64,000 nucleotides of DNA from Rotaria sp. Silwood1 (taxonomy: Eukaryota; Rotifera; Eurotatoria; Philodinida; Philodinidae): NCBI GenBank assembly GCA_905250075.1, contig CAJNOP010000034.1, positions 310,001 to 374,000 on the forward strand. Reading direction: 5' to 3'. How positions within the stretch are numbered: position 1 is the stretch's first letter; each line of letters starts with the position of its first letter. Made by a program: the position numbers and the translations under genes. Shown here piece after piece: positions 38,814-51,605 of this stretch. The notes beneath the pieces are model-generated. The model was given only the letters and a program-made list of their open reading frames with translations, was not told the DNA's origin and searched no databases.

Positions 38814-39164
38814 TAATTTCAAAGTTGAAGAGATGAATCTACGATTTTATCAATGATAAATTATACATATTGTTCATGATTGGGTGACCAGAAAGATTGT
38901 AGCTCCCTAGAATTCATCATTAACGAAAACATTATACAACTAATTACCAGTCATGCCTTTTGCTCGTATTTTCTCTTTGTACTTGTATTTTTCGAAGAAA
39001 GTGCTGTTTCAAAAATAATAGATGTTAATAATCTCCAAAAATGCAATATAGCTTAACTATGCATAGAAAAAAAATCATTATATCGATTATCTGACATAGT
39101 ATTATTAGATCGTCAGCGGCAAAAATACTTTATAGAAACCGAAGAGTTGTTGTTTGACATATTT

Positions 39165-39240
39165 GGAACTCTTAGCTTTTACTGTGATCGTATATCAATC
39201 ATTTCTGCCAGAGTCTGTGATGAGCTGTTTCCTGCTTGCC
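39165..39240 (-). repeat. Diverged dispersed repeat, copy 3
   Basis: On the minus strand it reads GCTCATCACAGAC, then ATTGATATACGATCACAG, matching copy 2 in FET intron 7 (GCTCGCGTCACAGAC, ATTGATATACGATCAAAG) at roughly 80% over 45 nt by eye. Confidence 0.45.
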
Positions 39241-39346
39241 TATCATATCTGTATAGAAGTCCAACTTTAAACCTTTACTCATCAACATTTCTTTTAAATC
39301 ATGTTTGACAAAAACAATCAATAAATGATAATATGATTAAACATAC

Positions 39347-42300
39347 CTAACATCATCATATTTATACATGTCAAAAGCAGTCGGATGACAAGCCATATGA
39401 CGATCAGGAATTTTTTTAAATATTGATAAATTCCAAAAGCTACTTGGAACTTGTGTTAGATTTAATGAAACAAAAAATCTATCAGCATAATGAAAGATGT
39501 TTTCTTCAGTGAAATTCTAATTATAAAAAAGACAAAGCATAAAAAGAATTTTTTTATAACCAAAAACAAAGTAAACAAACTTTTTGTTTCATCGTTGGTC
39601 CTAGATCAATGTTTTTGAGATGAGGAAATGGTAGAACATCTTGTACAAGATATGTCATCATTGAACCAAATATGTCTTCTACATTAGATATATAAATATT
39701 AAGATAATCATTTTTTTTTTCTTTTATTATTTCGCACTTGTTAAATGAACTGGAATAGGTTGATCAAGTTGAATAAGGCCAGGATATAGTTTGGCCATTT
39801 TTTGTCTTACATAAGCATGTAATAGACGATGTAATGGTTTCAATTCTTGCCATAATTGTTCAACGATTCGACGTTCTTCATTATTTGTTATTAAATCAGT
39901 TTTATCAGTTAAACCTTAGCAAAGAAAAATAAAAGAAATGTTCAAACACAAAAAAAAAACAAATAATTCAGGACAATAAGAAGATTTTTTCATAGTTTTT
40001 GTTTGAAACGATATATAAAACTGATTCGATTACTCATAAAGGTCTCAAAGCAAAACCTGAAATTCTCCTTTCTCTTTCATTTTAGTTGTTATTTGATAAA
40101 GTCAGTCACATTAAGATATTATTCGACATAATGTACAAATATTTACAAACAGAATTTAATGGTAAAAATCAATTACGATCGCAGTTGAGTAATGTCAGTT
40201 TCTTATCAATGCATAACTAAAAAGCTAAATGAGATCTCTTATACATTGAAATAACATTATTAATTTGGTGGATAGATTTCTAAAGAGTGTATTTTTTTTG
40301 CTTCTGTCATAGATCAAGATGAAGACAGTTGCATTCTTCTAAGAAATCTTATGGGAATGGATAAAGACAAGATTTATTTCTGTACATTAACCAAATGGTG
40401 ACTTTTACAGATTAAGTGAAAGCAAGAAGACAAAAAGTCTGATTCTGTGTCGTTAGAATCAATCAAAACACTTGAAGTCAGCGGGTGTTCCTTCACTAGA
40501 AAATCGTTCTAGCTAATCGTAATATTCAATATGAAGACTAGAGAGTTACCATTACGTTACCAGTTATCCAGTAACGAGTAACAGAGACTTTGGGAGTTTA
40601 TCAAGAAAAGTCTATTTTTCAAAATAAATAATCACTTAGAAAGTTCGATCAAAGGTTTTCGAGCTCGAATCATCCAAATATGTAAATGGGTTCTTGAAAT
40701 TGTATATTTGATTTCTCGGTATACTAGAAGCTATTTTAGGACACTTGATCGAGAACTTTAGTTTACACAGTTTCAGATTTCTGAACACCGAAGATCTTTG
40801 ACTGAACTTTATAAAAAGCTATTATCTTCCTCCGATAACTACTCTCTGACGAAAAAAAATCAAATTCACGAATTTGTCGTTATCAGCTGTTTGGTAGCAT
40901 AAGGATAATTTTTATTCTCTATTCCGGTGACCAAATTCATTTTAAAGCCATTGAAATCATGAAATCAGCTGTATTCCCCTTACAATGATCATTCAGCCCA
41001 AATATTTCAACATTAGGATCATAGAATACGAAGAGCAAACAGTATAGATATTAAACCGAATGAATAAATAAGAATAATGTCTCTAACTACAAGTACAATG
41101 AAAAGAAAACATAAGTATAATAAAATAGACTAATCAAATTTCAAGAAAATATATAACTCTTGATACTTATTCTATTTACGATATACTGTTTGAAAATATT
41201 TTAATTAATTTATGTCGATAATATCTTTTAAATTTGTTTGTATTAAATCGATTTTAAAATAACGAAGGACATTAGATATGAGAATGGGTTACTGCTAAGA
41301 TACGGTTCTGTTTGGCCTGTTGATTTTGTGTAGCAATTAATGTTGAATAACAATCTCGCATAGGTTTAGCCACTTCATAAGTTGCATTCCATAATGAAAG
41401 AAGATCATCGGGTGATTCAAGTTTACCAAGTACTTCTTGTACTTCTACAAAATGATAAGTTAATTCTTTCTTTGGTATCTAAATAAATAAACAAACCATC
41501 AATGCTTAATTGTGTATTATTCCAAATAAATTTTCGATGATAAATTTCTTTCATACGATTTCTTAATTTTTGTATTTCATGTTTAATAACTGTATTATTC
41601 TCGCCCGCTTCACCAATAGCTTGAGTACGCAATAATAACCAACGTAATGATGTATGGTTATTATTTAATAAAGATTGAAAATGTCGCGCAACCATAGCAA
41701 TTGTTGTTAGACAAGAACGATAATGTTCATAATATTTATCCTGAATTCAAAGAAAATAAGAAATATCTATCATAAAAAAAAGTAAACATTTACTGTTGTG
41801 CGCTTTTTACTGGAATCGTTCAAATTCAAATGTGTTTGAAATTCAGCTGATGATGTTATATAAGCTAGACTTGTTAAATTTTTATCATATTCATCCAAAA
41901 CTGATTTAGCCTAGATTATTAATATAGAGAGAAACTAAGATTTCGCCCGTTTCAATGGTACATCATCAATTACCATAATAAGTTTTATTTCTATGAATAG
42001 TTATTATACTTCGTAGAGCTCAGCAATATGTATTTTCATTAAAAAACATTTTCTCAGCTGCTCACCTTTAGATAAAACCATAGTTCTAAGCTTCTGTTCA
42101 GCAAGATGACATATTGCTGAGCACTAAGCTTTAATGAACATGCATACGAATAAGCGCTAATGGAGATTAATGAGGGAAATTTTGTATCCTCGAAACGATT
42201 ATAATCTAAAAAATTTTAAAGAAATCTCGACAACCAGTATTCTGAAAATTTTCTTCATTAAGTAATGTTCTCATAAATTTACATGTCTCCGAATTACCAG

Positions 42301-44672
42301 AAGTGTCTCAATGTTGCGTCCTGTGAATTGCAATGTAAAATTCGACAATGTTGACTTTTTTTAATAAATGAGATCGTTGTTGGGCTATTTTCTTAGCTTG
42401 ATGTGTTTTCATAACAAAAATATGTGTAATCATAAAGTTTTTTTATGGCATATAGAGAATGGATTTATCAGCAATAGTCTATTGTCAACTAATCTTGATC
42501 TACACTAATATATGTCACATGATTGATGACAAAGAGGATTGTTGAACTCAAATGTCTCCCTATCTACTTGAATAGATCAACAACCATCTTGTTAAAAAGT
42601 CAATATTTATATACTAGGTAGCATATAGTATTTTTCCAGAAGTGGGCACCAATATTATTTCAAATACAGAACGCAATAAATTTTATATCGAATAAAAGCT
42701 CGTCAAAAACGGGACTTCTTAGTAATAAATAATAAGAAGTCTGAAGACTATCATGTGTCAAATTATCTAAATTTGTAATATTTTACTGAATATAGGTATG
42801 AGAAAAACTATTCATGGAATGAAGTTCAAACTGTATATGGTAGAATATTAGGTTTATTTTTTCATTATTTAATGCATGCAATCAATCTGTCATATAGAAG
42901 GGTTCAAGTTGTTTCAAATTATTGTGAAATCGTTAAAATCCGAAAGTTATATGTCAGATCGATTATGCTTATAAGATTGATTAAAATATTTGACCTCAGG
43001 AGACTTCCTTCATTTCGCACCATCTAATTAATTTTATGTAAGGATCGTTTACAGATCAAATTATCAGAATGAACGAGTTTGGGCAAGCAGTATCAAAGAT
43101 ATTGAACAAAATAAAAGATACTGTGATATTGTTAAAAATCAAGCGTATATTGACATTTTTGTTATTTTTACTGACAAGATATTGTATTGGGTTATGAAAG
43201 AGAAAGATGAATCTTGGTTTGGTCAATACTTTCGTGACATAATTTTGATTCGAAACATATTTCCTTTCTTAAAGAGTCAAGACACTGTTATAACCATTGA
43301 TGAAGTTGTATGTAGCTATGATAAAGCAGAATATATACTACAGAAACAGATACTGAGCTTTTTGAAACTCCTCTATGTTCGTATTCATGTTGACTTTATG
43401 CATTTAAGAACTCTCACGATTGTCACAGTGATTATTGAATGCGTTTACTAAATGATAAAAAAGAATAAACCTAATTTTGTATCATACTTAGTTCGAACTT
43501 TATGTCATGAATAGTTTTTCTCATACTTATACTCGGTAAAATATTACAAATTTAGGTAGTTTCACACGGCCGTCTTCATACTCCTTATGATTTATTCCTA
43601 ATCAATTCTGTTTTCTGTGATCATTCATTTAATATAAAATTTATGGTTTATTCTATCTGAAATCATAGCAGTGCCTCTCAGGAAAAATATAATTTCCTAC
43701 CTGGTACAGAAATTCATAGAACAAGAAGAAGAAGAATGTGATCGCTACAAATCTTTATATAAACCTTGACGTTCTCTCGTCTTTTTTGACTTAAAATTTT
43801 TTGTGTTTTTTTTTATTTTCAAGGTTTTAGTGACTATCCTATAGTTTAGGGTGGTACCTATATACTGAGTACATTTTGGGATCTGACAATGGTTTTTCAA
43901 CATTAAAATATCAAATTAGCGAAAATTATGCATTGTTTTGCGTTTTTTTTTAAACCAACTTTTTCGTTAGAAAAAGATGCAAAAACGCCGACATTTCTCC
44001 AGTCTCGTACGTCCGATTGAGCCGAATCATTTTTCACATATACTATACAATGTTTGGGAAGGGTATTTTTTTTCCTACATCAAAACATATTATTCTTCTG
44101 ATTATTGGTACTTTTTACAACAAAAAGTTATCTTCAAAAAACAAAGAATGAATTTTTTCGGGTATCTTTTATATTTTGGTTTCTTCTATCCGAAGGATAA
44201 ACAACTAATAAAAACATCCTCATCCCAAACAATGTTTAGTGTATGCAAAAGACAAATTTTCAGCTCGATCGAGCATAGCATCTTGGAGAAATGAAGGCTA
44301 TTGTGGTTCCAATATCTCATGGAAGATAGCACCCGTTAGCATTGAATCCATAACAGCTTTTTTTCTCTACTTGTCAAGATCTATCTGCCCTGAAAATTTC
44401 TAATTTTTCGTATGAGTTGTTCTCCGATAATTCTGAAAACAGAAGGGAGTACTATTAATGATGTTCATACTAAAATGTTTTACTATAAATAAAATATTTA
44501 TTCAATATAATAATAATCTATTTACAAATTGTTCTTGTTCCTTGATAGTCATTCGTTCTAGTTTTTCACGATTAATATTAATATCATTACATTGCACAAT
44601 ATCTTCGACTTGTTGACAGTAAATATTTAATATAAGAACAAATAAAATAATAATATTAATAAAAACTCTCAT
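39347..44672 (-). CDS. ACE-like peptidase (M2 family), N-terminal half only; catalytic zinc exon not visible
   Basis: Seven minus-strand exons: 44672-44526, 41910-41794, 41740-41497, 41444-41304, 39914-39738, 39678-39581, 39516-39347; 364 residues ending in phase 2 at a GTATGT donor. Exon 1 gives a signal peptide (MRVFINIIILFVLILNIYC). Its assignment across a 2.6-kb intron rests on matching phase and an ACE-like junction (EQEQFAKSVLDEYDKNLTSL). Later exons match angiotensin-converting enzyme: LWQELKPLHRLLHAYVRQKM, LDQPIPVHLT, DIFGSMMTYLVQDVLPFP, FHYADRFFVSLNL and ACHPTAFDMYKYDDVR, the last corresponding to the VCHASAWDFY segment whose His contacts substrate. The next exon should carry HEMGH. 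It is not found before the neighbouring gene, and a 10-N gap lies 530 bp beyond. The gene is therefore either incompletely assembled or truncated. The protein is clearly diverged from vertebrate ACE. Confidence 0.83.
43032..43451 (+). pseudogene. Possible mariner-type transposase remnant in ACE-like intron 1
   Basis: An open stretch of 139 codons, antisense to the host gene, continues 50 codons upstream of its first ATG (43182). It reads IKDIEQNKRYCDIVKNQAY, then VIFTDKILYWVMKEKDESWF and DIILIRNIFPF. The order recalls mariner transposases around their first catalytic Asp (F-S/T-D-E-K, then N-D-R-W, then V-P-I-V-M). The E after D is replaced by K-I, no WGG or second catalytic motif is clear, and no inverted terminal repeats were found. 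The identification is tentative. Confidence 0.3.
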
Positions 44673-45234
44673 GGTAATCAGCATAGTAATAAATACGTCC
44701 AGCAGTAAGATGTTGATAATAACTTTTTTCTATATGTATTTTGTTTGGAATATAATAATATTTTTGTATCTTTATGTAAATGACTGACGATCGACAGCTA
44801 GATATACAAAAAATTTTTTGTCCTAACAAGATTGATCGCCTAAAGCAGTCACTATCAGCGTTGGAAATATGTTTATCGATACAACCAAGCGTCAAAGTTA
44901 TTCATGCAGATAGAATGACTCTATACTATGCAGTTAAGTATCGAGCTGTAAAATAACTTTCATCTGCTATTGACTTTTTCATGGCAACAGAACAAGCTAA
45001 AAATGGGAAATTAGTATTCAACCTATTTCTTCTTTTTTTTTTATCAGAGATAAATCGATCTGTAGAGCAAATACTTTGCTTATAGTAATATTCTCCTATT
45101 TAATATCAAGTTATTCACATAATTATTTATCATTGTTACAGAAATAATTCTTTTTCTTTTTATTCTTATTATTACAAAACCCCATTACCCAAGAAATACA
45201 CATGTCAAAAAAAAAAAAGAAATATTAATTTTGA
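44673..45234. other. Spacer between RASEF 3' end and ACE-like 5' end
   Basis: About 560 bp between two head-to-tail minus-strand genes; presumably the ACE-like promoter and RASEF 3' flank. An open frame at 44656-44895 has no recognisable motif. Confidence 0.5.
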
Positions 45235-48200
45235 TTAACAACAACCACTTTTTTTTGTTTTTAATGATAAATTAATGATATTTTCACCTTTGCGTAATCG
45301 ATCATCTTTTTCTTGCATCAATCTACAAAAAAATAACAAGTCAGAAATATAAAAGAATTTTAATGACAAATTACCGAGCAATTGTTTCCATTATTTCAAT
45401 AACTGATATACCTAATCGAGCACTACTTTCAAAGAATAAACATCGATATTCCTATAAATAAATAAAAAAAATATATTAATTAAAAACAACAATAAGAAAA
45501 AATCAAATTTACATCAGCTAATTTTGCTCCATCTTTATATTTGACAGGTCTTCGTTCATCATCAGTACATAAATCAGTTTTATTACCGACAAGAACTATA
45601 ACACAATCTTCATCAGTTAATTCCTATAATTATATTTTTAATTAAGAAGAAAGAAAACTTTTTTTTTTCCAATAAAAAGAAGAAATATACTTGAGTACAT
45701 GCTATCCATGAACGAACATTTTGAAATGTTATTTCAGATGTAACATCATAAACAAGTATAATTCCATCAGATTTACGTAAATATTGTTTAGTAATACTTC
45801 GAAATCTAATTTTAAATAAGAATTAAAGAAAAACATTTTTTTTTCTGTCAAACAGCACAAACCTTTCTTGTCCAGCCTAAAGAATATATTAAAAATAAAT
45901 GATGAGAAAAAACAATTAAGATGTAATTCTTACTGTATCCCATAATTGTAATGCTATAATACGATTATCTATATTGAGCATTTTAACTTGTAGATCAACA
46001 CCAAGTGTTGCTGAAAACGCTTCAGTGAAATGATCCTTACAAAATCGTTGAATTAAACTTGTTTTTCCAACCCCACTATCACCTAAATATAATGAACTTA
46101 TTTCTATATAGATTTACTGTTTCATTGACAAACCAATAAAAGCTACTTTAAATACTCGATCAGGTACTGCATTAGATGCTACATTCTAAAATTTAATATA
46201 AAATCATTAATAATATAAATCTTCATTCTATTTTACCATTAATTCTGAATGTGGAAAAACTGTCTGAGCACCGACTGGTTGATGACGTGTACCTAGTTTT
46301 TCAGTTCTAAATATATAGATAGATATAATTTGTTTATTATCCCGTAGAAATAATAGTTGATTGGAAAGACAAATTTCCGTACATTATATGGATAAAACTC
46401 CGATGAGATTTTTTCGACTGAATCGACCAGTTGAAATTTTCGACTTAACCAACAAAAAAAGCTAGTACATTTAATAAATAAATTAACTAATCAGTTCTTT
46501 CAAGAGACATTCTATTGTTTCAGTTCTATGAAATGTGTCAAAATTAACAACAAACGAAGATTTCCTTAAAAAAATTTCATCTAATAACGCGCAGTAACTA
46601 ACATCTATACTATGCGTTGGCTAATGTTGTTCAATAATGATATAACTTCTTCATAATTGATAAGTTTGATATATTCTTATTTGAAATAATTATTTAACAT
46701 AGCTGAAAGTCATTTCAATTCATAAAAGCCTACTATTGTCGACGAACAGATAAGGTAAACAAAAACATATGGTTTTTATATTAAACTTCCTATTTTAAAA
46801 TTTCTTAATATTTAAATAACTATAGTTACATGATACTAGTAGTTGGCAACGTAGCTGTTCAAGAGCAATACTTATATTTAGAGCTGAGATTTTCACGACA
46901 ATTAGAAATTTGTTAGTTTGAGACTTTCATGCTTATATCTCTCGATTATTGAAATCATGAAAATCGTTCAAAAGGAGCAAACTAGACTGATCACGATACA
47001 AGTATGAAGGACACTATCAAACATAGATGATTGACATTCTTTCCTTGCATGCAATTGTTCATCTGTGAACGCCTGTTTGTTAGTTGATACATCAATTATA
47101 TCTAACTGGTCGTAGATTGATTTTCGAAAATGGTCTTAAGAGCAACGAGATCACTGGTGTAGTTGTATTGGTGTCGGCGCACAGTTCACATAGTTCTCTA
47201 TTCATAAGTATGACAAGTATTTCTGTATTAAACATATATGTGGAAATACAGTAATACTTATTAGAACTCTTTTTCTGAACTGATTGACGATTAAAAAGCT
47301 GCAATAAAGGTTTGCTATCTGTAGGAACAATTATCATACAATATCTTTGAATCTATAGCGAGAGCTGAAAATGATTAGAGTCCATTACACACTATTATTT
47401 TGGCATGAGTTCGCCAATTTAACGATAGATAAGAAATTGTTGACTATATATCTAGATGTAAACGAATTGCTGCAAAATCAATTTCAACCAATGTAACATT
47501 CATATAGGAGAAATTTTTAATTCTATATAATTGATTATGTAAAATATTTTATACGGTGTATTTGAAATGTGAATGATGTCTGCTATTTTCGGAGGTTCAA
47601 TTCGACTATCTGTCATAATTTAGCCATTAATACTGCTAGAGTTATGTTATCCACATTTCGAATCATTATCCATAGATTAATGTTTATCCGTTAGGCGATA
47701 TTTTCATTTAAAAGAAATTTTATCGTTGAATTATATTCAAATTTTCTACTAAAGTATATCGAATAATAGAAAATGTAGTGCTATATTTTTACCTATATAT
47801 TTGAGTTAACGAAACTTATCATATCTATGTATAGAAGATTTTTATAAACGATGGACAAACATTGATACTTATTATTATTTTTTACATGAAAATATTTCAA
47901 GAAATTTTTGAATATTCTACGTAAACTGTTTTAACAGTTCAAGCGACAAGTGAACGATACAATGAATAAAGTTCGTTCGAACATTAGTTATATGATTTAG
48001 TTGCAAAAAGAAAAATAAACCTAAGAAATGATTCATTACCCGATATAATCTTGATTTTGTGTGATTTCAGTATTACTTCTAGTTTCATCACTATCTAATG
48101 AATACATAACATCATCATCTTCTTCAGGTTCACTATTATCTCTAGAAATAAACAATACAAATAGTTACAAAATAAATTTTTTCTTAAAATTTTAACTGTA

Positions 48201-50237
48201 ATGTGATCAGATACAGATTTGATAAATAAATAATGTTTGAATAATTAGTATTAAAAATTGACTATATGTTCAAATCTATCATGAAAATCTTCTAATGCCT
48301 GCGCCAAAATTGAATAGAAGTGTTAAGCAAACGCAATCGCGTATCTATTTCGATCATATTATATAGAATTTTTGTTGATTTTTTAGCAAAGTTTCAGACT
48401 TTTTATCAAAATTTTCTTGAGCAACAACATCGTTTTCATGCATTTATTTTGAATGATCTGAGAAGATATTAAGTTATAAAATAATTTTATCTTGTTGAAT
48501 TACTGAACCTTACAGCCAACCTCTTTAATTCTAGCGCTGACATTATATATGATAAGAAATTTTATTATAAAGTCTAATTTTCCACGTTTTCAATTGATAG
48601 TTTGTTCGTAGTAAATTAGATTTTTGATGAATAGTGAATAAGAGTATTCATATATAAACTGAATACGATTTCTTTATTGAAATATTTTTAATGAATTTTT
48701 TTGTCAAATCAAATTCTCATGATAATATCATATACAATAATTTCGATTCATGTTTATGTATAATTAATATCAATTTGATATGACATACCGATGTGATGAA
48801 GAAATATAATTTGATAGAATAGAATTTTTCTTTTCTGTTGATCCACTAGATACCAATAACCTATGACCTTGTGACTAAAATTTGAATACGAATATATTTA
48901 CAATTAACTATGATTCTTTTAACTTACATTAGCACCATGTTGAAGATCACGTTCATCAACTAAACGTTTATTTAGAAATCTATAAAAAAAAAAAAACATA
49001 TTCGTGATTTAAAAATATTTTTGACTGACTTAAGTTTATTAAGTTCTTTGACAAGATTTTCACGTTCAATAACAAGATTTTCAGTTAAATTTAATGCTTG
49101 TCTAAATGAAATAAAATATAAATAAATAATTGAAATAGATTTTAAAATATTAACTTTGCTCTATCACGTTTTTCTTTTTTTGTTTGAAATTGTAATTGAG
49201 ATATATAATTTTTTGATTCTTCAAGATTTTTTGTTATCTCTTCTAATTGTTGTTCAAGTTCAATTTTTTCCTAGAAAAATATTTTTAGAAATTCTCGAAA
49301 AAAAAAAATTTATTTGTCTTTATTGTTTATTTTAATATACTTTTTGTAATCGTTCATTATCATTTTTCATTTCTGTTTCATTTAAATTAATATGAATCAA
49401 TTGCATTTCTAAATCATTTTGCTTTTTAGTTACTTCAGCCAATTGTTGTTCTTTTAAACATAATTCTTCTTCCATTTGTTCTCGAAGTTCACGTTCTTTT
49501 AATTTTTCCTTATCGAAGAAAAAACAACAAACGATATTAATTTTTTGTGTGTTTTTTTTTTTGAAAAATTAGAATAAATTCATTTACTTCTTCGAGTACT
49601 TTAGCTTTTTCTATTTTAATTTGTTGTTCCATTTCATCATATAATTTTTTTATTTCATCATTATATACAGATGATTTACTTTGTAAAGCTGCTTCTATAC
49701 TTTGGTGATCTAATTTGGAACGTTTAATGTCTTCGGTAACTTTACCAATAAATTGTTCGAATTGTCGTAATAAAATTGGATCCGTTTCACGTAATTTCAT
49801 CCATAATCCCATAATAGTTTCTTCATCATCATATAAACCTTTTGCTCCTAATGATGCTAATGTATCATGAAATGCTTGTTGTTCTTCATTTTCATTAGGA
49901 TTATGTTCAATCGATTCTGGTTCATTTTCATTAATATTCTTCATTTGATTACCAATAAACATGCCAAAACCACCTTAAAATATATGAATGATTGAAGAAA
50001 AGTTTCAATATATAACTTACATGTAAATTCGTCAAGTGTTAAAAAACCATTATGATCGATATCTAATGAATCAAAAACATCCTCAAGTTGTTCAGGTTCA
50101 ACACCAAGTTCATCCCGTAAGCGTTGTATATCTTTTTTGATTATAAAACCTTTTTCTTCTTTATCACATATTTTAAATAATTCTTTTGCTTTAGAAGATA
50201 TTAATTCTTGAATATTATTAGTAACTCCATCAGCCAT
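45235..50237 (-). CDS. RASEF: RASEF-like EF-hand, coiled-coil, Rab GTPase (Rab45 type)
   Basis: Sixteen minus-strand exons, 624 aa: 50237-50021, 49973-49588, 49508-49341, 49270-49155, 49101-49030, 48979-48928, 48874-48789, 48141-48040, 46306-46237, 46185-46134, 46082-45934, 45876-45863, 45805-45691, 45623-45513, 45451-45375, 45322-45235. Two EF-hands lie at residues about 15-75: the first loop is degenerate ([12 protein letters not shown]), the second canonical ([12 protein letters not shown]). A long Glu/Gln/Lys coiled coil spans about 150-340, then an acidic linker. The Rab domain has P-loop GDSGVGKT (441-448), WDTAGQER, NKTD (547-550) and ESSARLG for G5. It ends SGCC, a two-Cys geranylgeranyl motif. 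RASEF proteins are atypical large Rabs in membrane traffic near the centrosome and cilia. A TTTAG site sits 16 nt before the ATG. The 1.7-kb intron 9 is the only long one. Confidence 0.93.
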
Positions 50238-51515
50238 GATTTAAATACCAATCTAAATTTTGAGAATAAAAATCAGAACATATTTCTTACTGCACATAAA
50301 TATTTTTCATTGAGATTTTTCTTATTTATCTCACTGTGCATCATATGTGTCATTCAGCTGTTACTGAGGCATAGATTTCTTTATGCTCCATCGACATAAA
50401 CCACTTTCAGCTTAAATAATAGTTAGAGTATTTAGATTATGAATTGAATCAAAGGAATAATTTATGTAACTAAGAAGGACAGGGTAGAATTAAATACCAA
50501 CTAAATAAATGAATACTTAAGTAGCTTTATATTTCTGTCATTATTCATATTTTTTTTTTTACTTATTCGTTTTTCTTTGTATGATTCTCATCGATATGTA
50601 CAGGAAAAGAGAAAAAAAAGAATATCGATGCAAGAATCTCAGCAGCAGTGACAGATGCTGTTTGAATGGCTTGGATCGGAGCACTTGATATGAGTTGTTT
50701 TATTTCGAGAACGTCATTCCCATAATGGACTTAAACGATGCATATCAGCGCAAGCATTGGAAGTAGTCGAAATGTATAAAAAAGAGGCAAATATGTTGAC
50801 ATATTACTAATATTTCTATTTTTTTTTTCAATTGAAAAAAAAACCAGATGATATTACAAGACATCAAAATCAATATTACTCATAACAAATTTATTTTTTT
50901 CGTTGAGCATTATTTTAATTATTTAGTTATGTTTGCGAACTTTTGGGCTTATATTGAAATTGTTTTATGTTGGACATATGGCACGATTTAATTGCATATG
51001 TATTCTATCGAATTAATAATGCCACTAAATTTTTAAATGAATCGTTTAGTCAAATTAATATCATCTACGCTGAAATACAATAACTTCACATACTAATTGT
51101 ACAATTAACAATAATCTAGTTTGGATGTCTCTGACATTTGAGAAACTCATTTGATAATAATTTTGTCATCAGAGGACAATACAACTGTTATTTTCATAGA
51201 AAACATTTTCTAAAAAAAAAAAAGAAAATCAGACTTTTTATCATGAACTGATTGAAATTATGCTTAAAAAGTTACACCCATTATTTCAAGACACTTATTA
51301 TCAAGATTTTCTCAGGATACCTATCACTATGTTTTTAATAACTGTTTATTGTTTATAGAGCTATCGAATTTGAATTATTTTCATTGAAGAGTCCAATATA
51401 GAATACAACTTTCTGTTTAAGATTGATTGAGTTTGAAGAACTTTTCTAATGTCGTTGGCAAACTGATGTGGAAAAAATTGATAACAGATGTTTTGAAATA
51501 ATGATTGTAACCTAT

Positions 51516-51605
51516 TTAACCCTTTACGGCTGGCTATATGAAAAACGCCGTACTCCTATACGGGAAAATATTGCCATTTGGCAACATCCGGCCGTAAAGG
51601 GTTAA
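51516..51605. mobile_element. Miniature piggyBac-like inverted-repeat element (MITE)
   Basis: TTAA (51516-51519), CCCTTTACGGCTGG, 54 internal bases, CCGGCCGTAAAGGG, TTAA (51602-51605). The arms match at 13 of 14 positions. TTAA target duplications and CCC...GGG ends are the piggyBac pattern. The interior holds two further small hairpins: CCGTA...TACGG and TTGCC ATTT GGCAA. At 82 bp between the TTAAs it cannot encode a transposase. Confidence 0.7.

Larger units (their letters stand above)
37910..39346. other. Tail-to-tail intergenic region containing an assembly gap
   Basis: It lies between the receptor stop and the last visible ACE-like exon on the opposite strand. No exon of either gene was found here. 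The missing 3' exons of the ACE-like gene are expected in this place or inside the gap. Confidence 0.6.

Noticed and set aside
41423-41496. Apparent frameshift in the ACE-like gene (exon 3 reading through to an early stop)
   Set aside because: A 52-nt GT-AG intron (41496-41445) with the acceptor TTTTGTAG restores frame and ACE similarity, so no frameshift is needed.
43977-44294. 105-codon open frame upstream of ACE-like exon 1 on the opposite strand
   Set aside because: No recognisable motif, phenylalanine/tyrosine-rich AT-driven composition, inside a long intron; not supportable as a gene.
49537-49587. Extension of RASEF exon 2 to a 141-codon reading frame ending KKHTKN
   Set aside because: A GTAAAT donor at 49587-49586 joins it in phase to the coiled-coil exon at 49508; the extension is intron.
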